Notes under the pieces: model-generated
Seen by the model: the letters and a program-made list of their open reading frames with translations, nothing else
Told to the model about the DNA's origin: nothing
Database searches by the model: none
Shown here: positions 20,371 to 33,244 of the stretch, in pieces
Layout: each line of letters opens with the position of its first letter
Position numbering within the stretch: position 1 is the stretch's first letter
Translations under genes and position numbers: made by a program
Assembly: GCA_030762985.1 (NCBI GenBank)
Contig: CM061044.1
Coordinates: forward strand, 12,464,740-12,528,739
Origin: Adelphocoris suturalis
Lineage: Eukaryota; Arthropoda; Insecta; Hemiptera; Miridae
Length of the DNA: 64,000 nt
Reading direction: 5' to 3'

Positions 20371-20983
20371 TTCATAACGCTTTCTTCGTCACAATTTTCG
20401 AGTTATGTGCCATAGTAAAGACATAAAATTTCAAAAAACACTTGATGATAAAAATAACGAACGAGAGGGAAAATTCATAGAGGAAATATGAATATGAGGA
20501 CTTCTTCAATTATCTACTTTTCCATTAGATAGCATCGGTCTCGGGGTCTCTAATGATTTTCTCCATCATAAGTTTAGTCCTGTGGCCATTTCGTTCGTTA
20601 GTTTTCAGAAATGACTATGCGCATAGAAAAGATCTCTTCTGGACGAGAGTTGGCTTCGAACTACGGGCATGCAACGGGGCTGTCTCCATCTATATGCGTG
20701 GGGTTATTTCTCGTTTCCTCATTCACTGCTTTGCGGAAAGAGCGTTCCATCACCGATGGGCTGTTCCTGCGGTGAATTCATAAAGGATGTGTATTGTAGT
20801 CAACATATCTCATGCCTTAGAGTCCTACGGTTTTGTTTCCTTGCGATCTGTTCCCATTTCGATCTGCACTGGTATTTACACATAGACCGAGACAAAGAAG
20901 AAGTCAACGCGCATGAATGACGCATGTAGTTTTACTTCTTAATATTCTTCTGCCTCAACTATTTTCTCAAACTATGCAATCTC

Positions 20984-21399
20984 TCTGTCGTAGAATTATC
21001 AGGAATGGGACCAAACAAATTATTCCTCCTTTTTCGCCAAGCTTTCGATATATTTATTACCTTCTTCAGGGCCTATAATATACAGTACAACAGCTCAACC
21101 CTTAGAAAAACGGCGAACTCATAAAAGATAATAAATAAAGGTATAAACGAAAATACTCATGTAAGAAACAAGTGTGCTATAGGTAAAATCAGCTAACTTA
21201 CTCTGAGGTGAACTACAGCGTGAATATCACACTACTCAGCGACCAACTGATCAATAAATTCATCACAGGCTGCAAGCAGATACTAAAATAGAACGGGTAC
21301 ACAAATCAACAACTTCATATCAAGGGATGCTAATACCAATAATGGAACAAATATAACAACACCAACTAACCAACACTCACCAACTCAAAGAAGTAACTT
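20984..21399 (-). repeat. Penelope-like terminal repeat, left inverted arm
   Basis: Reverse complement of 21950-22363 at roughly 85 percent identity with small indels. The hammerhead-like motif lies at 21072-21030 on the minus strand: CTGAAGA, a weak stem, then CGAAAGCTTGGC. Confidence 0.8.
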
Positions 21400-21669
21400 G
21401 ATGTGTGTGCATTGGCCACGCATGCAGAGAATATGGGGCACGAGTTTGATTTTGATTGGATTGAGATCTTGGATCGAGAACTAGTATTGAGCCGAAGATT
21501 ATTCAAGGAAATGGCTTATATTCGCATGAATCCATCTGCGTGTAATAAGAGAACCGATACTTCAGGACTCAGTTCTGTGTATTCGGGGATTTTGGCCGAG
21601 GTACAGAAATTAGGGCTCGTCATTAGTGATCAATCAACCACCGAATCGGTGTATCATGTTAAGATCTGA
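21400..21669 (+). pseudogene. GIY-YIG endonuclease C-terminal fragment
   Basis: The frame starts inside the domain directly at the arm boundary and reads ALATHAENMGHEFDFDW, then EILDRELVLSRRLFKEMAYI and NPSACNKRTDTSGL, to a stop at 21669. In GIY-YIG proteins of Penelope-like elements the later conserved part has the pattern H...TGH.FD, then an I...E...R...E..I segment with the conserved Glu, and a following Asn. All are visible here. The GIY and YIG strands at the N terminus are missing, so the fragment is not an active nuclease. The apparent start codon (GTG) is not a true start. Confidence 0.75.
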
Positions 21670-21949
21670 TATATATATATTTGTAATTTGTTGTGTTATT
21701 GGTCATGCAGATTTTGGATGGCTAATTTATTATTCATCCTTGTGATCCTGTTCCATGGTTCTTGTCATTATGATTGTTGATGAAGAGGAAGAGGAGGTAT
21801 TTTATCATTCTTATCAGTGTTGTTCTGATGAATGTTGTTGCCTTGTTGCTTTTGAATTTTGATGCTGTGCAAGTAAATCAAATTATTAGTATAATTTTGT
21901 GACTGCCGGATGTTATTTTCTTCTTTTTAAATCTTCAATAGACTGGTTT
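21670..21949 (+). other. 3' UTR of the Penelope-like element
   Basis: AT-rich sequence with GAAGAGGAAGAGGAGG and repeated TGTTGTT words lies between the endonuclease stop and the right arm. No frame is evident. A CTGATGA word at 21826 lacks a following stem and GAAA and is not counted as a ribozyme. Confidence 0.5.
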
Positions 21950-22363
21950 TAGTTACTTCATTGAGTTGGTGAGTGTTGGTTGGTTGGTGTTGTTATGTTT
22001 GTTCCGTTATTGGTATTAGCATCCCTTGATATGAAGTTGTTGATTTGTGTACCTGTTCTATTTTAGTACCTGTTTGCAACCTGTGATGAATTTATTGATC
22101 AGTTGGTCGCTGATTAGTGTGATATTCACGCTGTAGTTCACCTCTTAGTAAGTTAGTTGATTTATCAATAGTATACTTGCTTCTTGCTGCAGTATTTTTG
22201 CGTTTATACTTTTATTTATTATCTTTTATGAGTTCGCTGTTTTTCAAGAGTTGAGCTGTTGTACTGCATATTATAGGCCTTTAGAAGATAATAAATTTAT
22301 CAAAAGCTTGGCGAAAGAGGAGGAATCATTTGTTTGGCCCCACTCCTGATAGTTCTACGACAG
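21950..22363 (+). repeat. Penelope-like terminal repeat, right arm
   Basis: Inverted partner of 20984-21399. The hammerhead-like site at 22277-22315 is decayed in this arm (TTTAGAAGA and CAAAAGCTTGGC instead of CTGAAGA and CGAAAGCTTGGC). Confidence 0.8.
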
Positions 22364-22750
22364 ATTGCTGCGTTTGGGTCGATAATAATTTATTCTGTAT
22401 GCAATCTCTGACCTTAGCCGATCATACCATCCTAGCCCTCGGATTTATTCCGCTCCCCGTTGCAACTTCCAACCGATTACCTGTAGTTGTTTTTTCGTTC
22501 GGTCACCGATCGTGTTTTGGGGGTTCTTTCGGGAGAATGAAGATGGGGCCCATCTTCGGGCTCCAATCTTCTGAACAACCTTCCGGGTTGGGCGTTTTCA
22601 GGAAAACAAACAACTGCCGTCCACGGCGGTGTTGAGGGTTATGAAGGAGAGCCCACATTTTTTTCGTTAACAACTTCGGCGGATGTTATCGTCCCCGAAA
22701 CGAATGCGACCGTTGTGGTTTTTAAACTGCGTTCCGCCTGGGGATGAACA
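22364..22750. other. GC-richer island, unknown
   Basis: Composition rises in GC with many CpG. A 19-base palindrome GAAGATGGGGCCCATCTTC sits near 22537. The 101-codon frame at 22330-22635 starts inside the Penelope arm and has no recognisable domain. Exon, enhancer or transposon origin cannot be decided. Confidence 0.3.
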
Positions 22751-23286
22751 AACCATATTTTTGGCGTTTCCCCAGTTTTTGCCGCCGTAAGCTGCTCGTC
22801 TTTACACGTGATGGTGAACGGTTATTTTGTCACTCACGTTGGGATGAGTAACCTGGAATGATCGGAACACGATGAAAAAATATGGTAATTTCCCTTCTAC
22901 TGCAATAATTGTTAGAGTGTTCATCGTCATACAGAATCAGGTCACTTCAAAGACAACTAATCACAAATAATTACAGCGGATATCACCAAAACTGTGGTAT
23001 TTTCTGAAATATGTATAATACCTATCTAGTTCAATATGGGGTATAAATTCTGGATCCTTTTGACTAAATTAATGTTTAATATCCTCGTTTTTGATAGGTG
23101 TTATAGGAAATAACCTATAAATGTTCTCCTTTACAAGGAGCCCCAAAAGTACTCCCCCCCCCCCCCTCCAATTTCCCACTACAATTTTCGAGTATCGAAG
23201 TGAGTCTTGGAGAGAACTTTTGGGGTGCCTAATACCGAGTTTTAAACAAACAAAAATCATGAAAAATCCAAAAGTTTTTGGACTCA
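22751..23286 (+). repeat. 530-bp tandem duplication, copy 1
   Basis: The segment from AACCATATTTTTGGCG to AAAAGTTTTTGGACTC is followed directly by a second copy. The two are about 93-95 percent alike. A C-run (23154-23166) and a GGAACACGATGAAAAAATAT block occur in both. Open frames of 88-90 codons within it are not recognisable. Confidence 0.9.
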
Positions 23287-23816
23287 AACCATATTTTTGG
23301 CGTTTCCCCAGTTTTTGCCGCCGTAAGCTGCTCATCTTTACACGTGATGGTGAACGGTTATTTTGTCACGTTGGGATGAGTAACCTGGAATGATCGGAAC
23401 ACGATGAAAAAATATGGTAATTTCCCTTCTACTGCAATAATTGTTAGAGTGTTCATCGTCATACAGAATCAGGTCACTTCTAAGACAACCAATCACAGAT
23501 AATTACAGTGGATATAACCAAAACTGTGGTATTTCCTGAACCATGTAGGTATAATACCTATCTAGTTCAATATGGGGTATAAATTCTGGATCCTTTTGAC
23601 AAAATTAATGTCCTCGTTTTTGATAGGTGTTATGGGAAATAACCTATAAATGTTTTCCTTTACAAGAAGCCCCAAAAGTACTCCCCCCCCCCTCCAATTT
23701 CCCCCCTCAATTTTTGAGATACCGAAGTGAGTCTCGGAGAGAACTTTTGGGGTGCCTAATACCGAGTTTTAAACAAACAACAATAATGAAAAAATCCAAA
23801 AGTTTTTGGACTACCC
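23287..23816 (+). repeat. 530-bp tandem duplication, copy 2
   Basis: Second copy, slightly shorter. It ends at AAGTTTTTGGACTACCC instead of returning to AAACC, so the array stops after two units. Its last 150 bp also form the left arm of the inverted pair with 24005-24147. Confidence 0.9.
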
Positions 23817-24150
23817 AGAGGATAGTGAAGAAAAGCGATTTTGTCTAAGAGTACCAATCTTTCGAAAAAATGAGGATTCTTCATTTTGCTAATCCGAGAA
23901 CGGAATAGGATTTCGCAATTTAGGTTTCACGATCGTATTCAGCACTAAAAAAAACTTTGAAATGAGGTGTCACTCGGCAACAAGTGGTAGAAAAAATTCC
24001 TATTTGGGTAGTCCAAAAACTTTTGGATTTTCGTTTTGATTTTTGTTTGTTTAAAATTTAGTATTAGGCACCCAAAAACTCTCTCCAAGTTACATTTCGA
24101 CATCTCAAAAATCTTGGAAAAAAGTGGGGAGAGGGGTAACTTTTAAGTGA
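23660..24150. mobile_element. Fold-back/MITE-like inverted repeat
   Basis: The left arm (23665-23816) and right arm (24005-24147) are inverted copies sharing GGTGCCTAATAC, TTTAAACAAACAA, and TCCAAAAGTTTTTGGACTAC next to the centre. About 190 bp of non-coding sequence lies between. The tandem copy at 23287 suggests the element end and the duplicated unit overlap. Confidence 0.65.
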
Positions 24151-24284
24151 CACTACATGCTGAGACGTACATGCAGGTTGTGACAAACCCCCCTTCCGAG
24201 TATAGCTGAAATATCGGTGTGCAGTCTCCGAGAATGTTTTGATGCCGAAAACATGACATTGAAGTTGGAAAATGACTAAATTGT

Positions 24285-24330
24285 CTTTATTATTATTATT
24301 TATTTATTTATTTATTTTTTTTTTTTTTGT
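24285..24330. repeat. (ATT)n/(TTTA)n and T-run
   Basis: Low-complexity tract of ATT, then TTTA, then T14. On the minus strand it looks like a LINE-type A-rich tail, but I see no LINE sequence beside it. Confidence 0.7.
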
Positions 24331-26850
24331 AGCATTGGTTCATTTGTGGATAATGAAATGAAATCCCGAAACATAAATGTGTTTCTGGAAGTTGCCCTTC
24401 ACCAATTATTACAGACATGCCGGCAGATTCCTGATTCGTTAAGATTTTAGTTTTAAATTTTAGTCCAGATCCTAGTCACGATAAGTTCTTGTTCTCAAAC
24501 CTATGTTACTCCCTTCGAAGTACTAAGAAAGTGTGCCTTAAGACGAAATTTGTAAAAGCCTGAGCATGTTTACATACTTACAAACAGGGGTGAATTATCA
24601 GTTATTAGGTTTCATAATTATTTTCATTATGTTGAACTGGCTAGTAAATAAATAAATAACGCACATAATCTTGATATTTTGTTTGGTATTCTTCGGAAAA
24701 ACTGTCACATTAAAAAACAACCAATAACACAATACAAGTACCATGAAGGTATTCTCGAAAGTACATGATGAACATTGAGAAACGTTATCCTCCGTAGAAG
24801 GCGGGCGCGTATTGGTTGATTTTGAGAAGGTTGAAATTTTAATTTTTAGTCTAAGGTAACTAGAATTAAAAATTTTGAGAATGTTAAATGTTACTTAATG
24901 GTACAAATACAGTACTCCTTCATGTACATCCTCTCCCCGTCCCACGCCTCCTTTCCATGTCTTAAAACAAAAACTAAAAATAACTATAGCTTTCCGTATA
25001 ACGGTTGTTAGTATCGGCATTCCGTAACATTTCCTGGAAGTTAGGTCAAACTAAGTGTACACGTTTCATGTTAAAAAATTTTCATTTATTTAATTGGTAC
25101 TCAATAACATTAAATATTGGAATACTTGAGGGCACTGTATGAAACTTAGCCCCAGTCATAATTATGTGTCATTCGATATTGATTACCGCTTCCAAAGAGC
25201 AATTGAAGAGATTTACGATAAATTGCTGCGTCGTTAAATCTTTGGTTCATAGGTTGCTCTCACAACCGTTTCTAGTCTACTGTGTTTTCAAGTTTATTAA
25301 TAATTGAAATCGTTGTACTGTAGGAGTCTGGTTGGAATTGGTCTTTGTGTGTACTACAATGACGCTAGTGTAATAGCAGATCCTCTTGAAGTTTTTCTTT
25401 GCATTTCCGTATTTATTGCATCACATCCAGATTGCAAGCGTCAGAAAATGTTCTTATAATCAATGTACGCTCTGGTACACTCTGGCGTTGGAGGACTGCT
25501 ATTCGAAACTATACAAATTAAAACGTATTAAATTTTGGTGAAAATTTGACATGTAGAAAAACCCTTGGTTATGTCGTATTCCAGTTCCTGTGTTTTACTG
25601 TTATACATTAATTTAAACATTTGGAAGGATAAGTAAACTAGGATATTCAAGCAACATTCAGGATATTCAAGGAATTTTCACACGAACTCCCAACTTGCTC
25701 CAATATGCGGAACGTTTCTTCCTAATTCATATTTGAGATTAAATATTTGGCGTTTGGAGGGGCTTCTACTCTGAACTTTTTTGTTGTAATTATGTTACAG
25801 TTACCTACATCGTTCCTTCATACATGCAAAAGTTAATTTATGTACTTATAGGTGGCATAAAGTTATTTTGTCCTCTTAGAAAAAGTTGAAATATTCCGAC
25901 AATTTCGTTTTTTCCAACCTGCTGTTGCCAATGTGCATCATATCTCGTTTCACCGGTGTCACGCTCCTGTTCTCAGGAATGCAAATCTCTATCGGCGCCT
26001 TTTTGGTGCGTCGGTCCATTGGTTCCGAACGACTTCCCAGGCACCCTGTCATTTGTTTGATTTTCATGGTCACGATGCCATTTCACTTCTAACCTGTTTC
26101 ACTTCTATGTCTCCAGTCAAAAAGTGTTGCTTAAGTTACGAACAAAGGTGTGACCTATGGGTACCGCCTTCTCTAATTGCAGCATAAGGCAGGACAGAAT
26201 TCCTCCTTGAATCTTGTATTTTCAAGTGTTTTCGAGTATGATTCAGACGTTGATGTGAATCCACCGTGGTTGTAACCACCGAATTTTAAACTTGACAATT
26301 TGATTTCCCTATAAAATGACGTTGACACTGGGTCATCGTACGTCGTTTCGTTCAGGTACGACTTAGGAAATATTTCGCTGAGCGTGACCCTTTATTTGGC
26401 TGGTGAAGGCCATATACTCTGAAACTGCAGGTTTAATCTATTTTGATCTGAACTAAAGTGTGGCCTTTCTTATCAAGGGTCTCTTTAATGCCTTTGTCTT
26501 GTGGGTGAGTACAGCAGCGATGGACGAACTTCACTTTGTATTTTGGTGATTAGGTTACTGCTGCTGACGAATCAAGAAGAAACTATTTCTTCGATTACGT
26601 GACCCGCAGCTACATGACACGATCAGTCTACACCGTCTCCACGACCGCTTATCAGCACGCCATTTTGTTTTCTCAGGACACAAGGAAAACAAACACGAAC
26701 ATCGGCTTCCATATAATTAACGGGCCTCTGTAAAAGATCAGAATTATGTGTATAGATTGAGGTCTAGATGCTTACAAGCTCGCATCTCAAAAATAAAAAA
26801 TATCCTAAATCAATCTTTTTAGTAAAATACAGATTAGTTGGACAAAATGG
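24331..26850. other. Unannotated 2.5-kb stretch
   Basis: AT-rich to balanced DNA with open frames no longer than 84 codons and no recognisable domain. A slightly GC-richer part lies at 25910-26700. No element ends or tandem repeats found. Confidence 0.3.
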
Positions 26851-26854
26851 ATGA

Positions 26855-27393
26855 CTTTGAAGAAAATTAAGCTATTGCTCTCGCCTCAAAATTTGTAGAA
26901 TGTGAATTTTTGAAAACATTTTATGCAGAAATCCGTTTCAGGCTATTCTGAATCATATTCTGAAGTTTAACGCATTTTTTAATGTATGTGTATGTATGTA
27001 TATATGTACATATGTATATATGTATGTGTCATTCCAGACGATAACTGTCCGTAGAATTGTGCTAGAAACTTCAAACAAATTTTAAAATGTTAAGGACACA
27101 AAACAAAAGTTCAAGCTCGTTGGGCAGCATGATCGGATTACATCTTCGGGTTGAAATTTTCAAAAATGTAGTCAAAAATTTCAAAATAGCCTGTTTTTTG
27201 CGATTTGTTGTGCGAAATAATTTTTTCAGCATACTAACATGTGGTATATTCGGAATCAGCGTAAAATGTCCTATAAGAATATGTATCAAGTTTTCAAAAA
27301 TTTCAAAGTTGAAAAATCAGTCAAAAATCGAAATAATCGAAGATTTCTTCAAAAATTCGCTCATGGGGTCATGCTGCATGACTGGACTTTTTT
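26855..27393 (+). mobile_element. HINE-A copy 3, short form
   Basis: The copy begins TTGAAGAAAATTAAGC, so the first nine bases of the 5' end are missing. It has a TATG/TATA microsatellite at 26984-27028, then GTCATTCCAGACGATAACT, and ends CTTCAAAAATTCGCTCATGG, the palindrome GTCATGCTGCATGAC and TGGACTTTTTT. It lacks most of the 3'-half sequence present in copies 1, 2 and 4. Confidence 0.75.
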
Positions 27394-27479
27394 CTCGTGT
27401 TCCATGACAACAAAATGGCATACTAATAAGCGATTGAGATGTCGGTGTAGACAGATCGTTGAGTCAACTACATGTTGAT

Positions 27480-28486
27480 TACTTTGGTTAACAGTTTGTT
27501 GATCATGTGTGTATTTAGTTTTAAAGCACATATTTCTTAAATGTCGATTCGTTCTGTGAAAGTGTTTTGATGTTTTAAAAATTTGTTTTAGATTAAATAG
27601 GGTTTAATTCAATAATATATTTCGAGTAATACATATAAATAACTGTGGTTGGTACGCTACTAGTTGGAGGAATTTATGTTTAAAAACCATCAGTACCTAG
27701 TGGATTTGCAGCTCTAATTCGTCCTCTCAAGTCATACAACTATTGAGATCTTCTGGTAACCAAGTCCAGAGGGAAAGAGACTTTGTTGTTGATCCTCCTG
27801 GGCTCCCAAGACTCACCAGTGACATCGTTCATGTTATTGGTGGAATTGTTGGAACGAAAATTCCATTGCAATCCCGTTTCATTACGAAGTCGTCGTTCCA
27901 GAACCCAAGACTATCTGTCAATCTCTGGATGGATAGCACGGTAGGGGTTGGTGTCTAATGAACCGGCCTTCTACATCCAGGCAGTTATGCTTGGCAGACT
28001 TCTCTCTTAAGACATCATCAGCCGCTGCCTCTGATATTTGATAGTCTTTCTCCCGTCCGTTAGTGCAGTAGACAAAACATCCTCCTTGACGATAATAACC
28101 ATCGCTCGAACTACCTTTCCCTGGCCGGTTGGTACACTTATTTTTTCCTCACTGTCCAATAACATCCTAATGTACTAGTATATCGCTGTTCTTGATTACT
28201 ACATATCTCTTTTTTTCTTTTTGCACTCCCCCGAGAAATAATTTTTCTTAGCCTCCAGGTTCATCTGGTTTCTATTTTCGCCGCCCTCATGAACGCGTCG
28301 TAGTGAAGTTCCGTTGTGGCATATCATGTGAAATTCCGCTTACCTTACTCGTGGATATTTTGCATCAAGTAACAATCGATAACGTGACTCTATGCACGAA
28401 ATAGTTATTGAATATATAAATTTAACCCCATTACGATTATCAACTGAAACTTGAATTCTGTCGTTTGTACCTGTAAAATATACATG
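27480..28486. other. Unannotated stretch
   Basis: No recognisable gene. A 71-codon plus frame (27743-27958) and an overlapping minus frame at about 27900-28150 have mixed protein-like composition but match nothing I know. This could be an old retroelement remnant. Confidence 0.3.
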
Positions 28487-28488
28487 TA

Positions 28489-29154
28489 CAGGGTGTCCCA
28501 CTCACATGTAAGGAATCGTCGTTAAACTCTCTTTTATAGCTCATGATTTCATTATTTATTTAATTTATTTGAAAATTTTTTTTTTTTGGGTGGAACTGAA
28601 CCAAAAGTGGAGCAAAACGCCCCCCAACCGCATTTTCCATCTCAACCCGTTCCCGAAATATACGTTTTTCAACATTAAAACGTAACTTTCTTCTCTATTT
28701 AGCCAGTTGAAGTAAAATTGATGATACCGCTGGAAAATAATCAATTTTTTGAAAGTTGACAGTCTCCAAGATTATTTATTTTTGTGGGAGTGACTAATTT
28801 TAATTTTTTTTTTAAATTTAATTTTGATTTTAATTATTTGGCTAGTTTTTTCTTTTCAAATCTCACATTTCTAATAGACAACGTTTGTTTTTATGAAAAA
28901 TGAGTCTGAATCATATTAAATAAGTATTAAAATCATGTGTTATCATAGGCAATTTAACATTGTTTCTTTGAGGAAAGATAATTTGAAGAGAATAAATATG
29001 GTATTTTAAGTCAAAAAGGCTTTTTTAGGGGGGCTTTAAAAAATCATATTTCTGGAACAGGTTTAGATAGAAAAGTGCGGTTGGTGGCGATTTGCTCCAT
29101 TTTCGGTTTAGTTTCACCCGAAAAATGTTTTTACACCAAGAGCGGGACACCCTG
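28489..29154. mobile_element. Mariner-type MITE with TA duplication
   Basis: The element is bounded by CAGGGTGTCCCACTC on the left and GAGCGGGACACCCTG on the right, inverted at 14 of 15 positions. TA flanks each side (28487-28488 and 29155-29156). A second inverted zone lies further in: GGGTGGAACTGAACCAAAAG, then GGAGCAAAACGCC and CAACCGCATTTT on the left, with the complement at about 29060-29125. Length is 666 bp with no transposase. TA target and CAGGGTGTCC-type ends are usual for Tc1/mariner-derived MITEs. Confidence 0.8.
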
Positions 29155-29417
29155 TATACATTTCTCTACAAGAACTTGAACCGAATCATTGCATAAAAAA
29201 TAACCAAATATCGCTACTATGAATTAGAATGTTGGGTCGGCCTGTTGATCACTGAGAGTAGCGAAGTAGCTAAATATAGGCACTTCTACGCATCACTTCG
29301 CGAACATTCCTCACGCTCCCAGTTCGGGAGACGAAACAGATCATAAAAGTATTTTGAACCTTTTAATTGTCATTGATTTCGCTGATCATAGTGAATAAGT
29401 AAATATTCCCCTCTTTT

Positions 29418-30171
<754 letters not shown>

Positions 30172-30762
30172 TTGAAGTATTATAAATTATTTTTTCACAC
30201 AGTTCATTATTACCGTCACCCGCTGATCAGTAATGTCGAAATGATGGCTGAAAACGGAGTAGAATCTGTTCTTATTACCATGATAAAAACATGTTATTTA
30301 TACCTAACCCAGGTTCTTTTTACCGTCAGCTAGCGTAATGATTACAAATACTATATTATTATGACTGCTCTAGTAACCATTCCTCATGAAAATCGTCATT
30401 TATTGTACTGCTGGGGATCGAGTTCCAGGTTAGGAACCCATAATAAGGTCTGCTTTACCGTATGTGTACCACTAGTGTTCCAATTTACATTTGTGACGCT
30501 CTGCTTCTTCATCATTCACTTATGGTTCTTCCTGTTTTCCCTTCATCAATTAAATGATCCTTATCATCAACTTTTAATTTCTGACTCTCGAGATCGTAGT
30601 GGTTTCACCTTTGTCCTGGATTCTACGTACATCTATGACCGTTCTCATCTAAGCTTCCATATAATTATTCAAATATACAGTCACTGTACACTGTAAATGC
30701 ATAACTACTGTAGTTGGATATAAAAATCAAATAATTCTTTATTGACCTTATTGATATTATTG

Positions 30763-30890
30763 ACGCTACTTCTTGATTTACTAATTTCCGCTATCGAATT
30801 TTTCAAGATCATTTGAAACTTTTCAATGATCTACACATTTATGATAGGTAAACGAGGAAGCAATGTGCCACACCCAACTTGGCAGACTTT
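30763..30890 (+). repeat. Dispersed 130-bp repeat, copy 1
   Basis: CGCTACTTCTTGATTTAC, then GAATTTTTCAAGATCATTT, CAATGATCTACACATT and CACACCCAACTTGGCAGAC recur at 40462-40590 at about 90 percent identity. Here T8 and unique sequence follow; at the other copy a HINE-A element follows after GTTTTT. Confidence 0.85.
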
Positions 30891-30899
30891 TTTTTTCAT

Positions 30900-32530
30900 G
30901 ATGTACTTATTTCTAAGTATATTCCAGAAACTGGTATTGATTCTGACTTCCCTGAAGCTCCTAGTGTGGCCGCTTTCATGTCGACGATATCTTTAGTGAA
31001 AGTGCTCGTATCACAGATGATTGATTCTCCCCAAAGCTGCAGGAATCCGCTAATCCTCCGATCTCAAAGTAGTTGGTTACGTGGTTTAATTGACCCGCTC
31101 TTTGCCACTTTGAGATTACGATTTCTTGCCTTTCGGAGGTATTTCGTAACCATGTCCAATAATCCAATTATCAATTCTTAGCAACTCGTTGATCCCGAGA
31201 ATGGGATCAAGCCCCCTTGCTGTCCGCTATGGACTAACAAAAGCGTGCATTTAAAGATTCATGTAACGTCCCCATTTCAGATTCTGACTCTGAAGGGTTG
31301 AGGAGGAATTAGAAACGTAATCGAGCTGATGAGATTTGTCTGGAACATTCCCGAGAAATGGACCTGTATCTAATCTAATAATATATTCGTTAGAATCTAA
31401 TGAATAGGATATATATATATTCCCGAGCCTGTGCCCATATCGTAGTTGTTGTAGAGCCTCTTGACCCTTAGAAGGACATGCAAATTTTTTGTTTCAAGGA
31501 TTGTTCTCTAGAGTCAAACATTATCACCAAAAAATCAGCTTCATGAATGTTGAATCTTGAAAGTTACTAAAACATCTGATGAATTAAGGCTACCATAAAG
31601 TAAGTCTAATGTCGAACGTTAGTTACTAAATGATATTGCGATTTCGATGGTGAATCTGATTTGAGTATGATATCTGTCGACTTAGTGGGATGGGGAGTGT
31701 TTTATTTAATTAAATTGTATAAACATGAGCATATGACTTTCACTACAAGATACACCCAATACAAAATCATTTTATGGGCTAGCACAACTATTCATTTATG
31801 TGAATACCATTCCAAATAATAGCAAAACAATTTGTAATATACGCATCAAAAATTTCAGCAGAACAACATTTGTTACATAATCCTTTGAGGTTTTCCGATC
31901 CTACAATTCCCAAATTTATAAGTCATTCAACTATTTTCGTTTAATTGGCGGTCCATCGGTGATAAATTGGTTATAATAATTTTAGACAAGGATGAAAATG
32001 TTCAAGGCTAATGTAAAATACTTTGATGTTCAAATACACCCAACTCCCAGGACTGGTGTGGTCATTCAACCCAAATGAAAACTTATGTAAAATGTTTATA
32101 GTATATAACGAAGAAAGTAGACTGCAGCTTCAAGTTACAAGAGTAAGGGCTAGATGTACTCTTTTCTTACTATTCTTTTTCGTCCTAAAAGAGGGAGCTA
32201 GGCACACACTTTGATCTGGTTTAGACAGAAATGTGCAAATAGGTTTTAAATTAGGGGAACTCAGGATTTCAGGGACATCTGATAATAATCTGTGCTGAGA
32301 GTGAGTATAATATATATTATATAAGTATAATATATAATAATATAAAGGGTTGCTCGACACCCCTTTCCAGGGTTCTTGGGATTTCCCGGTCACTACTAAG
32401 CCTTGGAACCTATTTTAATAATTTATTATGATGAATTTTCATAAAAATTCGTAATACAGCCAACAGAGAAGTTCAGACAACCTTATCATACAGCCTAAAA
32501 TTTTCTTGTAACCATGTGAAGAGACTATGA
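30900..32530. other. Unannotated stretch
   Basis: Open frames up to 100 codons are unrecognised. A perfect hairpin with arms TTGATCCC/GGGATCAA lies near 31190-31211. No further structure is visible. Confidence 0.3.
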
Positions 32531-32539
32531 CGCCACGAG

Positions 32540-32780
32540 TACCTTAGGGAACCTCTAAAGTTTGACCCTTATCGAGAGAAACCGGTTATCCGGGGAGCCC
32601 AAGTCGAGACGTCCCTCCTGCCTCTTTAATAGACTGTGAAAATAACTGGCGTGAAAAATAAAAACACTTTCCTTTGCTTTCCTGTCCGCTTGTCAATTAG
32701 CGGGCGCCTCCTCGCTGATTACCTGCGTCGGTCCGTTGGACCCGAATGGATATGTTCTACGGAATCTGATGTCATATATT
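32540..32780. other. GC-balanced island, possible regulatory
   Basis: A 240-bp region of higher GC holds TTGTCAATTAGCGGGC and CCTTTAATAG-type homeodomain-like words. It also forms part of a 127-codon frame (32636-33019) that matches nothing I recognise. Enhancer or exon are both possible; the evidence is compositional only. Confidence 0.25.
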
Positions 32781-33244
32781 TTACGATTTTCACAATCATG
32801 GCAAATGATTGTTTTCTGAAATCCACTGGTGAAATCCCACTCTTCCGTTGCGAATTCTTTGTATGTATGTGTATTGCATCGTGTACCAGGCCATTGCTTA
32901 TTTTGAGTGCTTTAGTAATCAGCGTTTTTGTCCATGAGCGTAGAGAAAAGATACAGTTTTATTCAAAAATCTGGTGTGAAGCGCCATATAACTGCTTAAT
33001 TTGTAAAATATTGGATTGAATTTCGTAAAAAGGGTTGATTTTGATTATTGGTGTAATACATATGATATTTCGTCGTAGGCATCCTGTTTCCTGTTATGTT
33101 GGCTTTTTGCAACTATCATGTATTGTACTGGTATCGTATTCTTGAGTTATTCAAGGAAACAGAAATTGGCTTAGGAAGTTGGATACACATTTCCGTCAAC
33201 TATATATTTATGTAGTAGTTATATATAATGTAGGTATACAGTAT

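Larger units (their letters stand above)
20984..22363 (+). mobile_element. Penelope-like element, truncated, inverted terminal repeats
   Basis: Two arms of about 415 bp (20984-21399 and 21950-22363) are inverted copies of each other, beginning CTGTCGTAGAATTATCAGGA on the left and ending with its near complement. Between them lie a fragment of a GIY-YIG endonuclease ORF on the plus strand and about 280 bp of 3' UTR. Each arm carries a CTGAAGA-type hammerhead-like motif. Penelope-like elements are known for GIY-YIG domains and for terminal repeats that can be inverted when the copy is 5' truncated, and this fits well. The reverse transcriptase is absent. Confidence 0.75.

Noticed and set aside
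21820..21850. Hammerhead core CTGATGA at 21826
   Set aside because: No stem II and no GAAA follow at suitable spacing.
24285..24500. LINE tail on the minus strand
   Set aside because: The A-rich tract fits but no LINE protein or 3' UTR sequence is visible beside it.
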